From Trichomonas tenax (Eukaryota > Parabasalia > Trichomonadida > Trichomonadidae): 64,000 bases of DNA. A program made the position numbers and the translations under genes. The notes below the pieces were generated by a model that was not told the DNA's origin, did no database searches, and was given only the letters and a program-made list of their open reading frames with translations. The stretch is taken from the NCBI GenBank assembly GCA_023091735.1, contig JALKBU010000137.1, forward strand, positions 1 through 64,000, written 5' to 3'. Positions 49,355 to 60,100 of this stretch are shown here, in pieces. Positions within the stretch are counted from its first letter, which is position 1; every line of letters begins with the position of its first letter.

Positions 49355-50629
49355 TTATTGGTCGTCGTTATTTTCATTATCTTCTTCGACATTAAGATTC
49401 AATCTCTGGCATAGCAGCTCAGATAGCGATGATCTTTTCGGTGCAGTAACTTTCTGTGGCTTTAAAACTGCTGCACGAGGTGGCAACTCCTGCATCTGAA
49501 CAGATGGAGCTCCAGGAAGATGCCTCAGGTTCTCTATAATTAATCTATAAATACCTTGAAGATATTCTGGTGAATTCATATTCTTCATGCGTGCGTCCGG
49601 TTCTAAATGCAGATTTGGACACTGCTTCACCAAAAATGGTGAATAATCTGTTTCTGGCAAATTATTTCCAACATCGACACCACATAGCAAAGATGTCTCG
49701 TATGACCAGCATCGAGCAACACTTTCCTTTGTATACCCTCCGCCACCGCAAACAAGCAACGGAATTCCAAATGATTTAACAAATGAAATGCATTCTCCAT
49801 GGCCGCGAGTTGAAAGATTGAAAAATCCCAAACGGTCACCAACGAGCGAATCTGCACCACACTGTAATAATATTGCACCTGGCTTGAACCAGTGGATGCA
49901 GTGCGATATGACTGGTTTGAATATTCCTTCATATGCTTCGTCTGTCATTCCATCTTGAAGAGGTACGTTAACAACATAATATTTTCCAACATCAATTCCA
50001 ACATCGAAAACATGACCTGTTCCTGGGAAGAAATCCTTCGAAAACTTGTGGAAAGAGCATGTTAAGACTCTGTCGCTATTATAAAATGCTTCCTCAACAC
50101 CATCTCCGTGGTGAATATCTATATCAATATACATAACTCGCGGATGATATTTCAACAACTCTATAATTCCTAGTACGCAATCTGCAATATAGCAAAATCC
50201 ACTTGGATGATTTTTCGCTGCATGGTGAAGGCCACCAGCCCAATTTATAGCAATATCACATAATCCCGAATTTAGTCGTTGCGCTGCACAAATACTGCCA
50301 CCGGCAGATATTTGACAGTACACGAATAAGTTCTCAAATACTGGGCAATCTGGGCCAATATTAAATTTAAATAATTCATTTTGATTGGTTGGCATATTTT
50401 GTGGTGTTGTAGTGCTTAAGAAGTTGATATACTCTTGGGAGTGAAATTTAAGCATTTCCGTTGGAGTTGCGAGCCTTGGTCGGAAAACTTGAAGATGATG
50501 ATGTAGCCCAAGAGCGAGAACCAATTCGTGGGTCATTCGCATCCTGATAGGCTTCATTGGGTGACCCTCATCATAATAGAAATTACCGATTTCCTCATCG
50601 TAGAAATAGGAAATTCGGTATTTAGACAT
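49355..50629 (-). CDS. Class I histone deacetylase (RPD3/HDAC1-like)
   Basis: 424 residues, close to the usual length of the family. It removes acetyl groups from lysines of histone tails in the nucleus, normally within Sin3- or NuRD-type corepressor complexes. All active-site residues are visible: the tandem histidines H135-H136 in WAGGLHHA, the charge-relay and zinc aspartates and histidine in YIDIDIHHGDG (D169, D171, H173), the second zinc aspartate D260 in QCGADSL, and the transition-state tyrosine Y299 in CGGGGYT. SGFCYIAD is also as in RPD3. The short C-terminal tail is acidic (NVEEDNENNDD). It should be an active zinc-dependent enzyme. Upstream of the ATG is AAAAAAGTGACAAATTATAA, with the initiator consensus in reverse orientation. 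Confidence 0.93.
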   Translation of the reverse strand: MSKYRISYFYDEEIGNFYYDEGHPMKPIRMRMTHELVLALGLHHHLQVFRPRLATPTEMLKFHSQEYINFLSTTTPQNMPTNQNELFKFNIGPDCPVFENLFVYCQISAGGSICAAQRLNSGLCDIAINWAGGLHHAAKNHPSGFCYIADCVLGIIELLKYHPRVMYIDIDIHHGDGVEEAFYNSDRVLTCSFHKFSKDFFPGTGHVFDVGIDVGKYYVVNVPLQDGMTDEAYEGIFKPVISHCIHWFKPGAILLQCGADSLVGDRLGFFNLSTRGHGECISFVKSFGIPLLVCGGGGYTKESVARCWSYETSLLCGVDVGNNLPETDYSPFLVKQCPNLHLEPDARMKNMNSPEYLQGIYRLIIENLRHLPGAPSVQMQELPPRAAVLKPQKVTAPKRSSLSELLCQRLNLNVEEDNENNDDQ

Positions 50630-51297
50630 TTATAATTTGTCACTTTTTTCTGAATATTTTTTCTCTGAATTTTGGAAATATTTTTCTTGATATTAACACC
50701 GAAAAATTGCTTTGTGATGACATTAGGTGTGATTTCTCTAATTGATTTTAATTGCCATTTAGATGTATGCACTCATGAAACTATTAAAGAATGAGGGGAA
50801 AAAAATAAGTTTTTAATTCCATTTCTCATAGTGAAGAAACTGATTTGAATATGTGAGATGATACCAGAAAATCCATAGGTTGGGATTAATTTTTGTGCCA
50901 TGATGAAAGAATTTGAAAAAGATGAAATAAACCTCAGCACATGGTACTGGAGTATTTTCATCATGAGCTCAATTATTCAGATCATCATGATATTATATTT
51001 CTTTCTAGGAAGTGATGATCATCCTATAATAAACCTGGCAAGTTGAATTCTTTGTTTGCTTATTAGCAAATCAAATTAATTCGGGTCATCAATTTGACCT
51101 CCGTGTTTATAATGACTACTAGAAGCTTAAATAGGAAAGTGCCTCATGAAGTATTGGAACATTTTATCAATAATCGCAATGCTACTTGAATCTTTGATGT
51201 ATCATTCTGATCAGATTTGGAAGCAAATCAAAATCTGTTTCCTTTCGATTATCATGAGTTATAGTGAAAAGATAAATGTATGTAATGATTAGAGAAG
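50630..51297. other. Intergenic, nothing recognised
   Basis: Spacer between the deacetylase start and the end of the TAF8-like gene. It is A+T-rich, has only short non-ATG frames, and shows no tRNA or repeat. The first 20 bases hold the reverse-oriented initiator-like element of the deacetylase. Confidence 0.5.
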
Positions 51298-52053
51298 TTA
51301 GTTTTCTTCTTTCTTTTTGAGTTGGAATTGAAATTCTTTCTCTGGATCAACCAATGGGATAATTCCATTGGCGATGAGAAGTGTGTTACATTCTTGGCTT
51401 GGATTGATGTTTATATCTGTTCCGAGGAGCATCAACATGTGTTGAGTGATGTTAACAAATGAAGGAGCATTTGATCGTCTTACACGATCCAGATTACCTA
51501 TCTCTGTCTGTACGATCTTCTGTTCACGTAACTTTCGTGTATCTGTTTCTGATTTTTGTGCTTTCGACATTGGAACGTGTTTTTCTTCTCCTTTAAGAAG
51601 AACTTCTTCTGGAATTTTCGGATAGAAAGCGGGTATGAATGGTTTTGATGGATTTAGTGGCTTTGTAATTGGAAATCGTTGTGGTGGATGTGGATTTATA
51701 CTATTTGATTCGATTTGTTGCTGATAAAACAACGAGATATATGGTTTGGGATAATCTGGAACAAATCTGTAATTGAGTTTCGATTGATCTAATTTATTGA
51801 TAAATGATGTAAGTGTTTTTACGTTCTCATTCGTAGTCTTTTGCAATGCAATGAACATATCATAACCATTGACTTCGGTTCTTCGTGCAGATATCGCTGT
51901 TAATGCTGAATATTTACAAATTTCGCTCAAATAATCGATAATTGCATCAACAAATATGTCCAACGCCGTCTCTGACATCTTTGAGAAGCCAGCTTCTATC
52001 GCATTTCGCGCTATTATCGTTCTCAAAATTTTATTTGTGCTATCATCAGACAT
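51298..52053 (-). CDS. TAF8-like histone-fold subunit of TFIID
   Basis: 251 residues from the ATG at 52053 (MSDDSTNK). In-frame ATGs at 52080 and 52131 would add up to 26 residues. Residues 1 to about 85 form a histone fold of the Bromo_TP type, running from LRTIIARNAIEAGFSKMSET through LDIFVDAIIDYLSEICKYS and ending near LTSFINKLD. The next part, YRFVPDYPKPYISLFYQ and FIPAFYPKIPEE, resembles the proline-rich TAF8 segment that binds TAF2 (PPFLPPFPDPHTYI in animals). TAF8 pairs with TAF10 in TFIID and supports promoter recognition. The C-terminal 90 residues are charged with no known domain. TAF3 or SPT7-type histone folds are the alternatives. The gene is divergent from the small gene at 52161 with only 107 bases between the starts. 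Confidence 0.6.
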   Translation of the reverse strand: MSDDSTNKILRTIIARNAIEAGFSKMSETALDIFVDAIIDYLSEICKYSALTAISARRTEVNGYDMFIALQKTTNENVKTLTSFINKLDQSKLNYRFVPDYPKPYISLFYQQQIESNSINPHPPQRFPITKPLNPSKPFIPAFYPKIPEEVLLKGEEKHVPMSKAQKSETDTRKLREQKIVQTEIGNLDRVRRSNAPSFVNITQHMLMLLGTDININPSQECNTLLIANGIIPLVDPEKEFQFQLKKKEEN

Positions 52054-52149
52054 TTTATTGATATTTACCAAAATTCTCATGACAAAATTTTGTGTTTTTA
52101 GTTTTGATGTAAATCCATTGTATTTGTTCAATTTGAAATTTTTTTTTTT

Positions 52150-52157
52150 TCATTTCG
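52150..52157 (+). promoter_or_regulatory. Initiator of the 63-residue protein gene
   Basis: TCATTTCG follows a run of T and stands about ten bases before the ATG at 52161. It fits TCAYTW at the usual spacing and is the main reason for accepting the small frame as a gene. Confidence 0.5.
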
Positions 52158-52160
52158 AAA

Positions 52161-52352
52161 ATGGCTTTTGATCCAAATCAAGTAGATCTGAAACTCATCG
52201 ATGAATTATACGGCGAAAATGAGAATTTTTATGCAAGGGAACTAAAGAAGCCGAGAAAACAGCCAAAAACCATAAAGAACCTGACTCAAAAGGAAATTAT
52301 TCAATTTGCTGCTCGTGCAAACACAAGAAAGAAAGTACAATCAGGAGAATAA
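52161..52352 (+). CDS. Small basic protein, unknown function
   Basis: 63 residues, not recognised. It begins MAFDPNQVDLKLIDELYG and becomes basic in the middle (ELKKPRKQPKTIKNL), followed by an amphipathic QKEIIQFAARANTRKK stretch. There are no membrane segments and no cysteines. Support comes from a well-placed initiator, an ATG start, codon use resembling neighbouring genes, and the absence of a competing frame. It shares a 107-base divergent intergenic region with the TAF8-like gene, so the two could be co-regulated. The pattern of a charged linker plus helix suggests a binding partner of a larger complex; this is a guess. Confidence 0.5.
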   Translation: MAFDPNQVDLKLIDELYGENENFYARELKKPRKQPKTIKNLTQKEIIQFAARANTRKKVQSGE

Positions 52353-52613
52353 CTCATATGCATTCACATTTTGTTCCAATTCTATGCAGATCTTATTGAG
52401 ATCGTTTACATATTAATGTATTATTGACAAATCCCTTAATGAGTGATACAACATATTTTCTCGTCAAGTAGGATATGTTTTATTAAGATTTCTTTTGTAC
52501 ACAAAAAATCATATTTTTCAACAATTTAACTTGATATACTACTTTGTATAATCTTCAAACGCAAAAATAAAGAGTAAATATGCTTATAATTTGATATAAA
52601 AAAACAATAGAAT

Positions 52614-53717
52614 TTATATACCGTCAAATATATCATCACCCTCATCTTGTTGGAATTGGTCATAGTCAATTGGTCTACTTGGCTGAAGCTGATCAATTGC
52701 CTTCTTTGTATAGTCTAATTTAGAGAAGTTACACGAATTCCTAACAGCGTGACCAGAGTGTGGGATTTCCTTGCGAGGTGTAACATTAGTATGCGGAGAT
52801 TGTAATGGAGATCTTGGAGTCTCAATATCCATTTGAGAAATTGTTCTTTGCTTTCCTGCGAAGAATGGATGGTTCAAAGCCTGCTTTGCGGACGGTCTCT
52901 TGTGTGGGTCGAGTGTGAGCATCTTCTTAAGAAGATCCAAGCCCTCTGGAGAGATGTCCTGGAAGCAAGAATTCAATCCAGAGCCTTGTGTCACCTGGAA
53001 ACGGATGCCGAGTTTCTGAGCGAGCTTGTAGCCTTCTGGGAAGTTTGTCTCGGTTGGCGGGCCAAGAACAGCGCAGATTTTGTAAATCTCATCTGTCTCT
53101 GAGGTTCCTGGGAAGAGAGGCTTGCGGAGGTACAGCTCAGCCATGATGCATCCGAGAGCCCAAATGTCAACGGGTGTGTTGTAGAAGTCGTGGTGAAGAA
53201 GAATTTCTGGTGCGCGATAATATCTTGTACCAACGTAGTTTGTATACGGTGGTTTGCTGCGAATTTCTCTTGCAAGACCAAAGTCGATGATCTTGAGTGT
53301 ATCGCCGTCGAACAACACGTTTTCGGGCTTTAAATCGCGATGGAAAAATCCTGCCTTGTGAATCGCATCGACACCCGACAGCAACTGGAAGAGAATATTT
53401 CTGATGACTGGTTCTGGTATTGGGGACTCGTGAGTCGAAATTAACTTGTAAAGATTTCCATCGCAGTGTTCGAAAGCGAGGTAGAGCGTTCCATCGCTCT
53501 TTTCACGGAAGACTTCGACGAGTTTGACAACATTTTCGTGTTTAATCTTTCTTAACGATTTTACTTCTTTTAATTCTAAGCATTCAGCAAAAGATTGTGT
53601 CTTTTGCTTCATTCTTTTCATAGCAACAACCTGACCAGTGGCAATGTTGCGCATCTTAGTAACTACGCCGAAACCACCGTCGCCAATAGAACAGATATCT
53701 TCGTAATTACTGCGCAT
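52614..53717 (-). CDS. RCK-family (MAK/ICK/MOK-like) CMGC protein kinase
   Basis: 367 residues. The kinase domain fills about 5-288: glycine loop IGDGGFGVV (11-19), VAMKRM with K34, E50 in helix C, catalytic loop FHRDLKPENVL with D128, DFGLAR with D146, and activation segment PPYTNYVGTRYYRAPE. The TNY (159-161) in place of a TDY, followed by GTRYYRAPEILL, is characteristic of the MAK/ICK/MOK branch. These kinases regulate ciliary and flagellar length and intraflagellar transport, which fits a flagellate. The tail of about 80 residues is short, with several SP/TP sites (TPRSPLQSP). All catalytic residues are present. Upstream of the ATG the sequence contains TGTGACAAATA, similar to the element before the deacetylase gene. 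Confidence 0.85.
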   Translation of the reverse strand: MRSNYEDICSIGDGGFGVVTKMRNIATGQVVAMKRMKQKTQSFAECLELKEVKSLRKIKHENVVKLVEVFREKSDGTLYLAFEHCDGNLYKLISTHESPIPEPVIRNILFQLLSGVDAIHKAGFFHRDLKPENVLFDGDTLKIIDFGLAREIRSKPPYTNYVGTRYYRAPEILLHHDFYNTPVDIWALGCIMAELYLRKPLFPGTSETDEIYKICAVLGPPTETNFPEGYKLAQKLGIRFQVTQGSGLNSCFQDISPEGLDLLKKMLTLDPHKRPSAKQALNHPFFAGKQRTISQMDIETPRSPLQSPHTNVTPRKEIPHSGHAVRNSCNFSKLDYTKKAIDQLQPSRPIDYDQFQQDEGDDIFDGI

Positions 53718-54291
53718 TAAATATTTATATACGTTATATTTGTCACATTTTTTTAAAGGTCAAGAGCGATTGAAACCATTTTATGATGCTGAGTTTATAA
53801 AATACACCCCATTTGGCACAAAATCAATAGGAATTTCGATTCAGCAGGATAAAAAGGTGAGTTTTGACTTTTTTGATTGGATTGATCCGATTTTTAGATA
53901 TTTCCGTTCTGAGACTGCGCTTATTTATATTTTTGGTAGTACTCCAATCAGTGATCGTTGGATGTCGTTTCGTTTTTTTACATTTTATTGTTTGATCGGA
54001 AACTTTTTTCTCACTTTTCTCTTTGAAATAATCAATATCATATTATCAAACTTGTATGAATATATGTATTGTTATTCATATTTTCTATTACTATAAGAAA
54101 ATATTATGTAAAGTGAATTATTTATAAAAAAACCTGAAGTTTTCCATCAGCTTCATCAAAATATTTATTTCGAAAATATTATCAAAAAAATATGATGAAA
54201 AATAAATGTACTTATTATGCTGAATCTAAAATTATGGTTTGGAAAACAAAAAAAATAATTGGTGATAAGGTTATTGTTAATAAGGTTATAA
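53718..54291. other. Divergent intergenic region, no gene
   Basis: It lies between the divergent RCK kinase and karyopherin genes. An open frame runs on the plus strand (53740-54096), but it starts with TTG and has no ATG at a sensible place. It becomes a string of hydrophobic low-complexity residues and has no known domain. It is not called. The kinase promoter lies at 53729-53755. Confidence 0.5.
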
Positions 54292-57102
54292 ATGGATGAT
54301 TTTTCTGCTGAAGAGCTCTACAAATTAATTGAACAATCGGTTGAACACTTGAAATCTGACGCTTTGGTGACTCTGAAAAACTTCCAGAAAAGGAGTGATT
54401 CGTATATTTATTTCCTCGAAATTTTAAAGTTCCCAAATTTATCACAAAAGATACAGTTTCAATGCCTAAACATACTCAAAAGCATTGCTGCAGATTCTGA
54501 AGAAATAAGAACAATTCTACAACCGATTATTTATGATTATATCATTGAAAATTATCAAAATCTTTATAAACCAGAATACATTAAGAACAGAATCACCGAT
54601 CTTTTCGTTATTTGCATGAAAGTTTCACCAAAAATGGCAACTCAATTAATCTCGAATTTTATCTCTGCGGGAGGGAACAAGTTTATTCTCGGAATTGAAA
54701 TTGCATCACAGTATATACAAGAAATGCCAGCTTTTGGGCTCTTTGACACGACTTTTCCAACTATTTGTCGAATTTTAATGAGCACAAACTCAACAGACCT
54801 CGAAAAAACATTCTGTATTCATTTCATTTCGATATTCACTCAAATGCTGTACTCAGAAAAGATCGAAGCAATTCCAAATTATTTTCGAGATCAAATCGCT
54901 ATAATTTCGATTACATCACTCTTCTCAAACATAATACGTGTTCCTCCTAAAACTGGTATTAATTTGATCAAGTTTTTCATTAATCTCGCAAAACTTCCAC
55001 CAATAACATTCATTCCATCAATAATCGATTCACCGACACCTGATGAACTCAAGGCAAAGCAAATTGAATCGATAATAGAAATTATCAATAACTTAACTAA
55101 TGCTTTTCAAGTCACGCAAGTTATTTTCGATCAATATGGAAATTTAGCAGATTTATCAATAGAATTATCATCCTTAGAAATAGTCAAAAATATGGATAAC
55201 CATGAGCTCTTTAACAACTGGGTAATTGCTGTATTTAATGGATTAACGAAGGCTATTACAAAAGAATCACTTATTAAAAACTACTTGATTGCAGAAAAGC
55301 TTTTCAGCGCATTCTATGAATTATCAAAATTCCCTCTTTTCCTTCAAAACCAAGAGTTCATTGAAAAAATGATTCCTGAACTAGCAGCCTCGTTTTATAA
55401 TACTTTGTTTGAAACAACAACAGTGCAAAGCACCTGCCTTGCATCTATTTATGAACATGATGTTTCGTATTCACTATTTTCGAATTTTGCACAGATTCTT
55501 TTGATAAATTACGAAATTAATATTGCCAATCTTATACAGAATATCAATGAACTCGCATCAACAAGAAATAATGGAATTGCAGCATGTATTGAAATTGGAG
55601 CCAAAATGATTTCTCACAGATCCAAAATTAAAGAATATCTTCCTTCAGATAACATCAAAATTGACTCTCAACTCATAACAACAGTATTCAACATTGTTAT
55701 GCATTTAGAGCATCTTGAAAATTCGGCATCATTTGAAAGATCAAACAATCCAAAGATATGGCTCGAACTCGCACTTGCTCATTTCTTTGTTACTGTTCAA
55801 AAAGCATATAAGCAAACAAGTGTTGGAAGATTATTCTTCGCTAGCAATCCAAACATTATCACGATTTTCTTTTCTAGAGTATTGTTTGATTTGAGTTCCG
55901 AAGACATAGATTTTCATGAACTCAACCAAATGGTCAATTGCTTAGATTTTGATTCATTCCCGGATGAAATAATTAATGATATTTTGAGTAATGAAGAAGT
56001 GATGAACACTGTCATTGCTTGTCGCTTCCCATTCGTTTTGGATGAAGAATGTGATGACCAATCAAGGACACTTTATAGAACGCTGTTTTCTATTGCAAAT
56101 AGATGTGAAAACAGTTCTGTTCTCGAGGCAATTTTGCAGTCCAACATTCCTCGATTGGAAAACCCTGCACTCGTCAAATGCACACTGGATTCTCTTTTAG
56201 GCTTCTTCGAGACGAAAAAGAACATAGAATATACAATGAACTTCTTTGTTGAATCACTTTTCCCTAAAATTCTCGAAGTTGCTGATCAAACGGATATCAG
56301 TGAATTCTGCATGAAATACTCACAGATCGTTCAGCAAGAATCGCCTGATATTCCTTGTTTATCTGAAATGGCGTTGCTTCAATACAACTCATTCCTGCAA
56401 CTGATCAATGCTGTCATCCAAAAATCAGATAAAAGCAATCTCGCAGTAGTCTCCAACTTGACAAGTTCGATATATAATCTTTTGTTGTGGAAGTGCATCA
56501 ATCTTGGCGTCCTCCACTTATACGGAAACAAAGATATTTTCAAAGTTTTAAGCAACTACTTCCAATTCATCTTTGGATTCGATATTCGTGCGCTTATGAA
56601 CGATTCACATTTCGTTCACAACGCTTTGAAGATAATCATTGATGCATGTTTCATTTTCTCATTAGATCCTGAACCAATGCCAATTCTGTTGAGACGAAAA
56701 CTTATTGAGACTGTCACGATATTTATTGGCGCAATCTCTCTATCAGAGAATGATATTGATAACGTTTGCAAGACAATACAAAGCAATCTAGTGACAAGCG
56801 ATGTTACTAATGATGAAGATGGATGCACAAATCGATTATTGATATGTTTATGTCAATATTATGTTTCACGCAATTTCCCCAACATCGCATCACTGAAAGA
56901 AGTCATCTATTCGCTCATTAAGGTAGAGAGCGACTTCCACCTTCTCGCACTCGCAGCATCGAAGAACCGCAATGACGAAGAAAGAGAATTCTTGACGTCA
57001 ATCATAGAATACGTCTTCACACAAAAAAACAATGAAACAGCCTGGAACTCTCTCAATCAAGCCCTGAGAATGATAATGGAGTCCGCTGCTGACATGGAAT
57101 AA
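54292..57102 (+). CDS. Karyopherin (importin-beta/exportin superfamily)
   Basis: 936 residues, in the usual range of 850-1,100 for nuclear transport receptors. It is helical throughout with HEAT-type pairs. The start (LYKLIEQSVEHLKSDALVTL, then FQKRSDSYIYFLEIL) has the layout of the N-terminal Ran-binding region of exportins and transportins (a helix, a short loop, LxxFQ-x-S-x-x-x-W). A segment beginning NLSQKIQFQCLNILKSI follows, as in the CRIME/Xpo1 domain. Such receptors carry proteins or RNA through nuclear pores under RanGTP control. Cargo cannot be read from the sequence. Transportin-3/importin-13, exportin-5 and exportin-t are all possible. The gene is followed after 71 bases by the next gene on the same strand. 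Confidence 0.65.
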   Translation: MDDFSAEELYKLIEQSVEHLKSDALVTLKNFQKRSDSYIYFLEILKFPNLSQKIQFQCLNILKSIAADSEEIRTILQPIIYDYIIENYQNLYKPEYIKNRITDLFVICMKVSPKMATQLISNFISAGGNKFILGIEIASQYIQEMPAFGLFDTTFPTICRILMSTNSTDLEKTFCIHFISIFTQMLYSEKIEAIPNYFRDQIAIISITSLFSNIIRVPPKTGINLIKFFINLAKLPPITFIPSIIDSPTPDELKAKQIESIIEIINNLTNAFQVTQVIFDQYGNLADLSIELSSLEIVKNMDNHELFNNWVIAVFNGLTKAITKESLIKNYLIAEKLFSAFYELSKFPLFLQNQEFIEKMIPELAASFYNTLFETTTVQSTCLASIYEHDVSYSLFSNFAQILLINYEINIANLIQNINELASTRNNGIAACIEIGAKMISHRSKIKEYLPSDNIKIDSQLITTVFNIVMHLEHLENSASFERSNNPKIWLELALAHFFVTVQKAYKQTSVGRLFFASNPNIITIFFSRVLFDLSSEDIDFHELNQMVNCLDFDSFPDEIINDILSNEEVMNTVIACRFPFVLDEECDDQSRTLYRTLFSIANRCENSSVLEAILQSNIPRLENPALVKCTLDSLLGFFETKKNIEYTMNFFVESLFPKILEVADQTDISEFCMKYSQIVQQESPDIPCLSEMALLQYNSFLQLINAVIQKSDKSNLAVVSNLTSSIYNLLLWKCINLGVLHLYGNKDIFKVLSNYFQFIFGFDIRALMNDSHFVHNALKIIIDACFIFSLDPEPMPILLRRKLIETVTIFIGAISLSENDIDNVCKTIQSNLVTSDVTNDEDGCTNRLLICLCQYYVSRNFPNIASLKEVIYSLIKVESDFHLLALAASKNRNDEEREFLTSIIEYVFTQKNNETAWNSLNQALRMIMESAADME

Positions 57103-57173
57103 AGAATTTGTAGAGTTTTCTGTTTGTTATAAAAAAGCAATAAAAATTTTTTACAGAACACAAAAAATCAAAA

Positions 57174-60100
57174 ATGAGTTTAATTGCGCCAAAATCTCGA
57201 CGGCGCTCTTCTCGTGCATCGATGGATATAATTACTTTAGGCTATACTCCGACTTACGATGATTATCCGGAGCTTTCTGCCATCGCACAACACATTTCGA
57301 TTAACGAAGATTTCGATATTTCAATAGAAATAGTAAATTACGATTACTACGATTACGAAAACGCAATTCTTAACCCAAATATGCCTGAAGAACCAAATGT
57401 TATACCTGAACAAGAAAAATCTCGGCCAATGAAACCGTTTTATGTCGATTCCGGAACAAAGAAACAAGAAAACGCACAGATTAGAATGTCTTCTTACGCT
57501 TCAACAGAAGAATTTCAACTTGATGATCAAAAGTCGCCACCAATGCCAGTTATTTTACAATTGCCTGAAATATCGGGTGTAGTACAGCAAAGTGATCAAA
57601 ATGATAACAATTTGAGCACTGAAGACGAAACATTCAAGACAATATTTTACGAAACACGCAAATTAAACTTATCTGGATTCAACGCTGACGAAGCCATAAA
57701 GATTAAGATCCCTAGTTTCGGAACTACACGAAAAATCGAATACGAAGAAGAAAAAGCACTCATTTTATCTTCATCTTCTTCCAGCGACGAAGAGGAGAAA
57801 GAAGAGGAAATCGTCATACCGAAAGTCGATTATTCGAAGACAACGCATGAGAAATTCAATATCGTTAAAGTTGCAGATCCAATAAAACCAAATGAAAATC
57901 TCAAAACATGCATGGAGATCAAAATCAAAGGCTCACGTGCATCAGAACTCGAAATGGATGGAATCTTAGCTCACGACGATCAACTTAGACGTGAATTACA
58001 GAAACCATTTCTCGATACGAAAATTCTCAAGAAAATCACAACAAAACTCAATCCTCATTACGACAGAGTTGTGTCAGAACTTATCAATACGAAGCAAATT
58101 ACTTCTTCAGTGTTAAGGCCTTATTATCAAAAACTGAAATGCTTCGAATTCAACAAAACAATTCCAAACAGAGGAACTTTTCCTTCTAAAGTTCCACAAT
58201 ACATAAATCTATATAACGTGTATGAAACACCACCAACTGTCGAAAGTGCGAAGTTCAATCCCTCTAATTCGATGATGTTGAATGATTTTTGCTTCGAACA
58301 AGATTTGATTGAATCTCTTCCTGTTGCTTCGGAATTTCCGGGACCAAAGTTTTGTTTATTGTCTTTCATTAAATTCGATATTGACTGCATTCTCTACGAG
58401 CCAATCATCTGCAGTGCGTTTTTGTACAACAATGGAAAAATATGCACTGAGAGATGGAACTTTGCGCATCAAACAAGCATCCAAACATTCCTCGAAAATG
58501 ATATCGCTTTCAATAATCACAAGAACATTGCGTTCGAATTAGGTGAAGGAGAAATGTACTTCGTTATTGAAATTCGTCGTCCTCTTCTTGTTGGCGCAGG
58601 AGCAGATGTCAACGAGTATTACTTGAAGCCAGATGATCCAAAACTACAACAGAAGGCACAAGAATGTGTCGCGAAAACATGGCCGCGATCTAAAAACATT
58701 TTCACAACATTTGCTGTCGTTTGCACACCACTTGCGAGAATTTTGGACACTCCTGATGAGTTTTGGCTCACAGATCCTATAATCATAAATCAGCCTGCAA
58801 CATCTGAAATCATAGGAAAGATTATATCATTCGATGCTTCTGTTGAACAAATGCAGAAATTGAATTGGAAATTCTGCTTCAAAGGAACGAGATACGACGC
58901 AAGAAACATCGTTGAAGTCGAAGACAAAGGATATTATACTGTTTTGCAGTCTCTTCCACCAGTTCTCACTCCAACATGCTTTTACATTCACAAGATATTC
59001 TTCGGTCTCAAGAAGATATCTCTGAAGCCTCCACGTGGAATTAAAATCAGAAACATGTTCGCCAAAATCTACGTCTACGCAGGAAAAGAAGGAACTCCAC
59101 TCAAACTCATTCGTTCTCCGATGTCTGGAAAGAGAGAACACTTCGTGACAACACAGTGTTGGTACCACAACGAAAAGCCAAGACTGAATGAAATATTTAG
59201 TGTCGACTTTCCATTCCCTGCACCACGAATCATGTACTTCCACATAGAGTTCTTCCACGGCATCGCCCAGGAATCGAGTAGTGATGCTCAGTTCATTGGA
59301 TTCTCAGATGTCAAGATATTCGACGACGCAGGTCACTTCAACATCCAGAACCAACAGGCACCAATTATCATCAAAGACTCCAAAGATTACAAAAAGTCGC
59401 ATGTTAATTTCTCAATGAGATTGAGGTCCACTTTCTATTCCGAAGATCCAAATCTCCAAGACTTCCTTCTTCACGCACACACAACAAATAGTGTCATTCC
59501 TTCATGCATTGAGCAATCGAAGCCTGTTTACGTCAAAATACATTTATTGGCTCTCATCGCATGTTTATCGGCAACGATAACAAAGCAGCCATGGAGATCA
59601 ATAAAGTGCCTTTATGTCATCAACAGATTCGTTGGCCAAACAATGGGAGTAGAACTCGATAAACTCGCTCACACGTTTGCAATGAATTATGCGCTTCAGA
59701 CAATGTCTGACAAGACAACTGTTCATTTGTCAATTTTCGCTGCGTGGGGCGAAATGATTGCACAGATGCGCGAAAGGAATGAAGACGGACATTTCCTTGG
59801 ATACTTCTTCTGTTTGATACTAAAGTCGATGATGGTGTCAACGAATGACACATACATGCACGAAGCAGACGGGTGGGGCAATGCATTCTTCAAGCACATC
59901 TTCACGTGTGTCTCAGACGAGAACACATTAAGATTGAGACTGACAAAAGTCAGCTGGTTCATTCACGGCCTGTTTGAGCTCGGCAAATACACACTTTGCA
60001 ACAGATTCATCAACAGCATGATAAAGTACAACTTCGTGAAATACAAAGACTTCAATGGCCTTCAGATTCTCTTCCGTTATATCTTGACACCAAAAATCTT

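Noticed and set aside
53740..54096. 118-codon plus-strand frame between divergent genes
   Set aside because: It begins with TTG, overlaps the kinase promoter, and turns into hydrophobic low-complexity sequence with no ATG in a sensible place.
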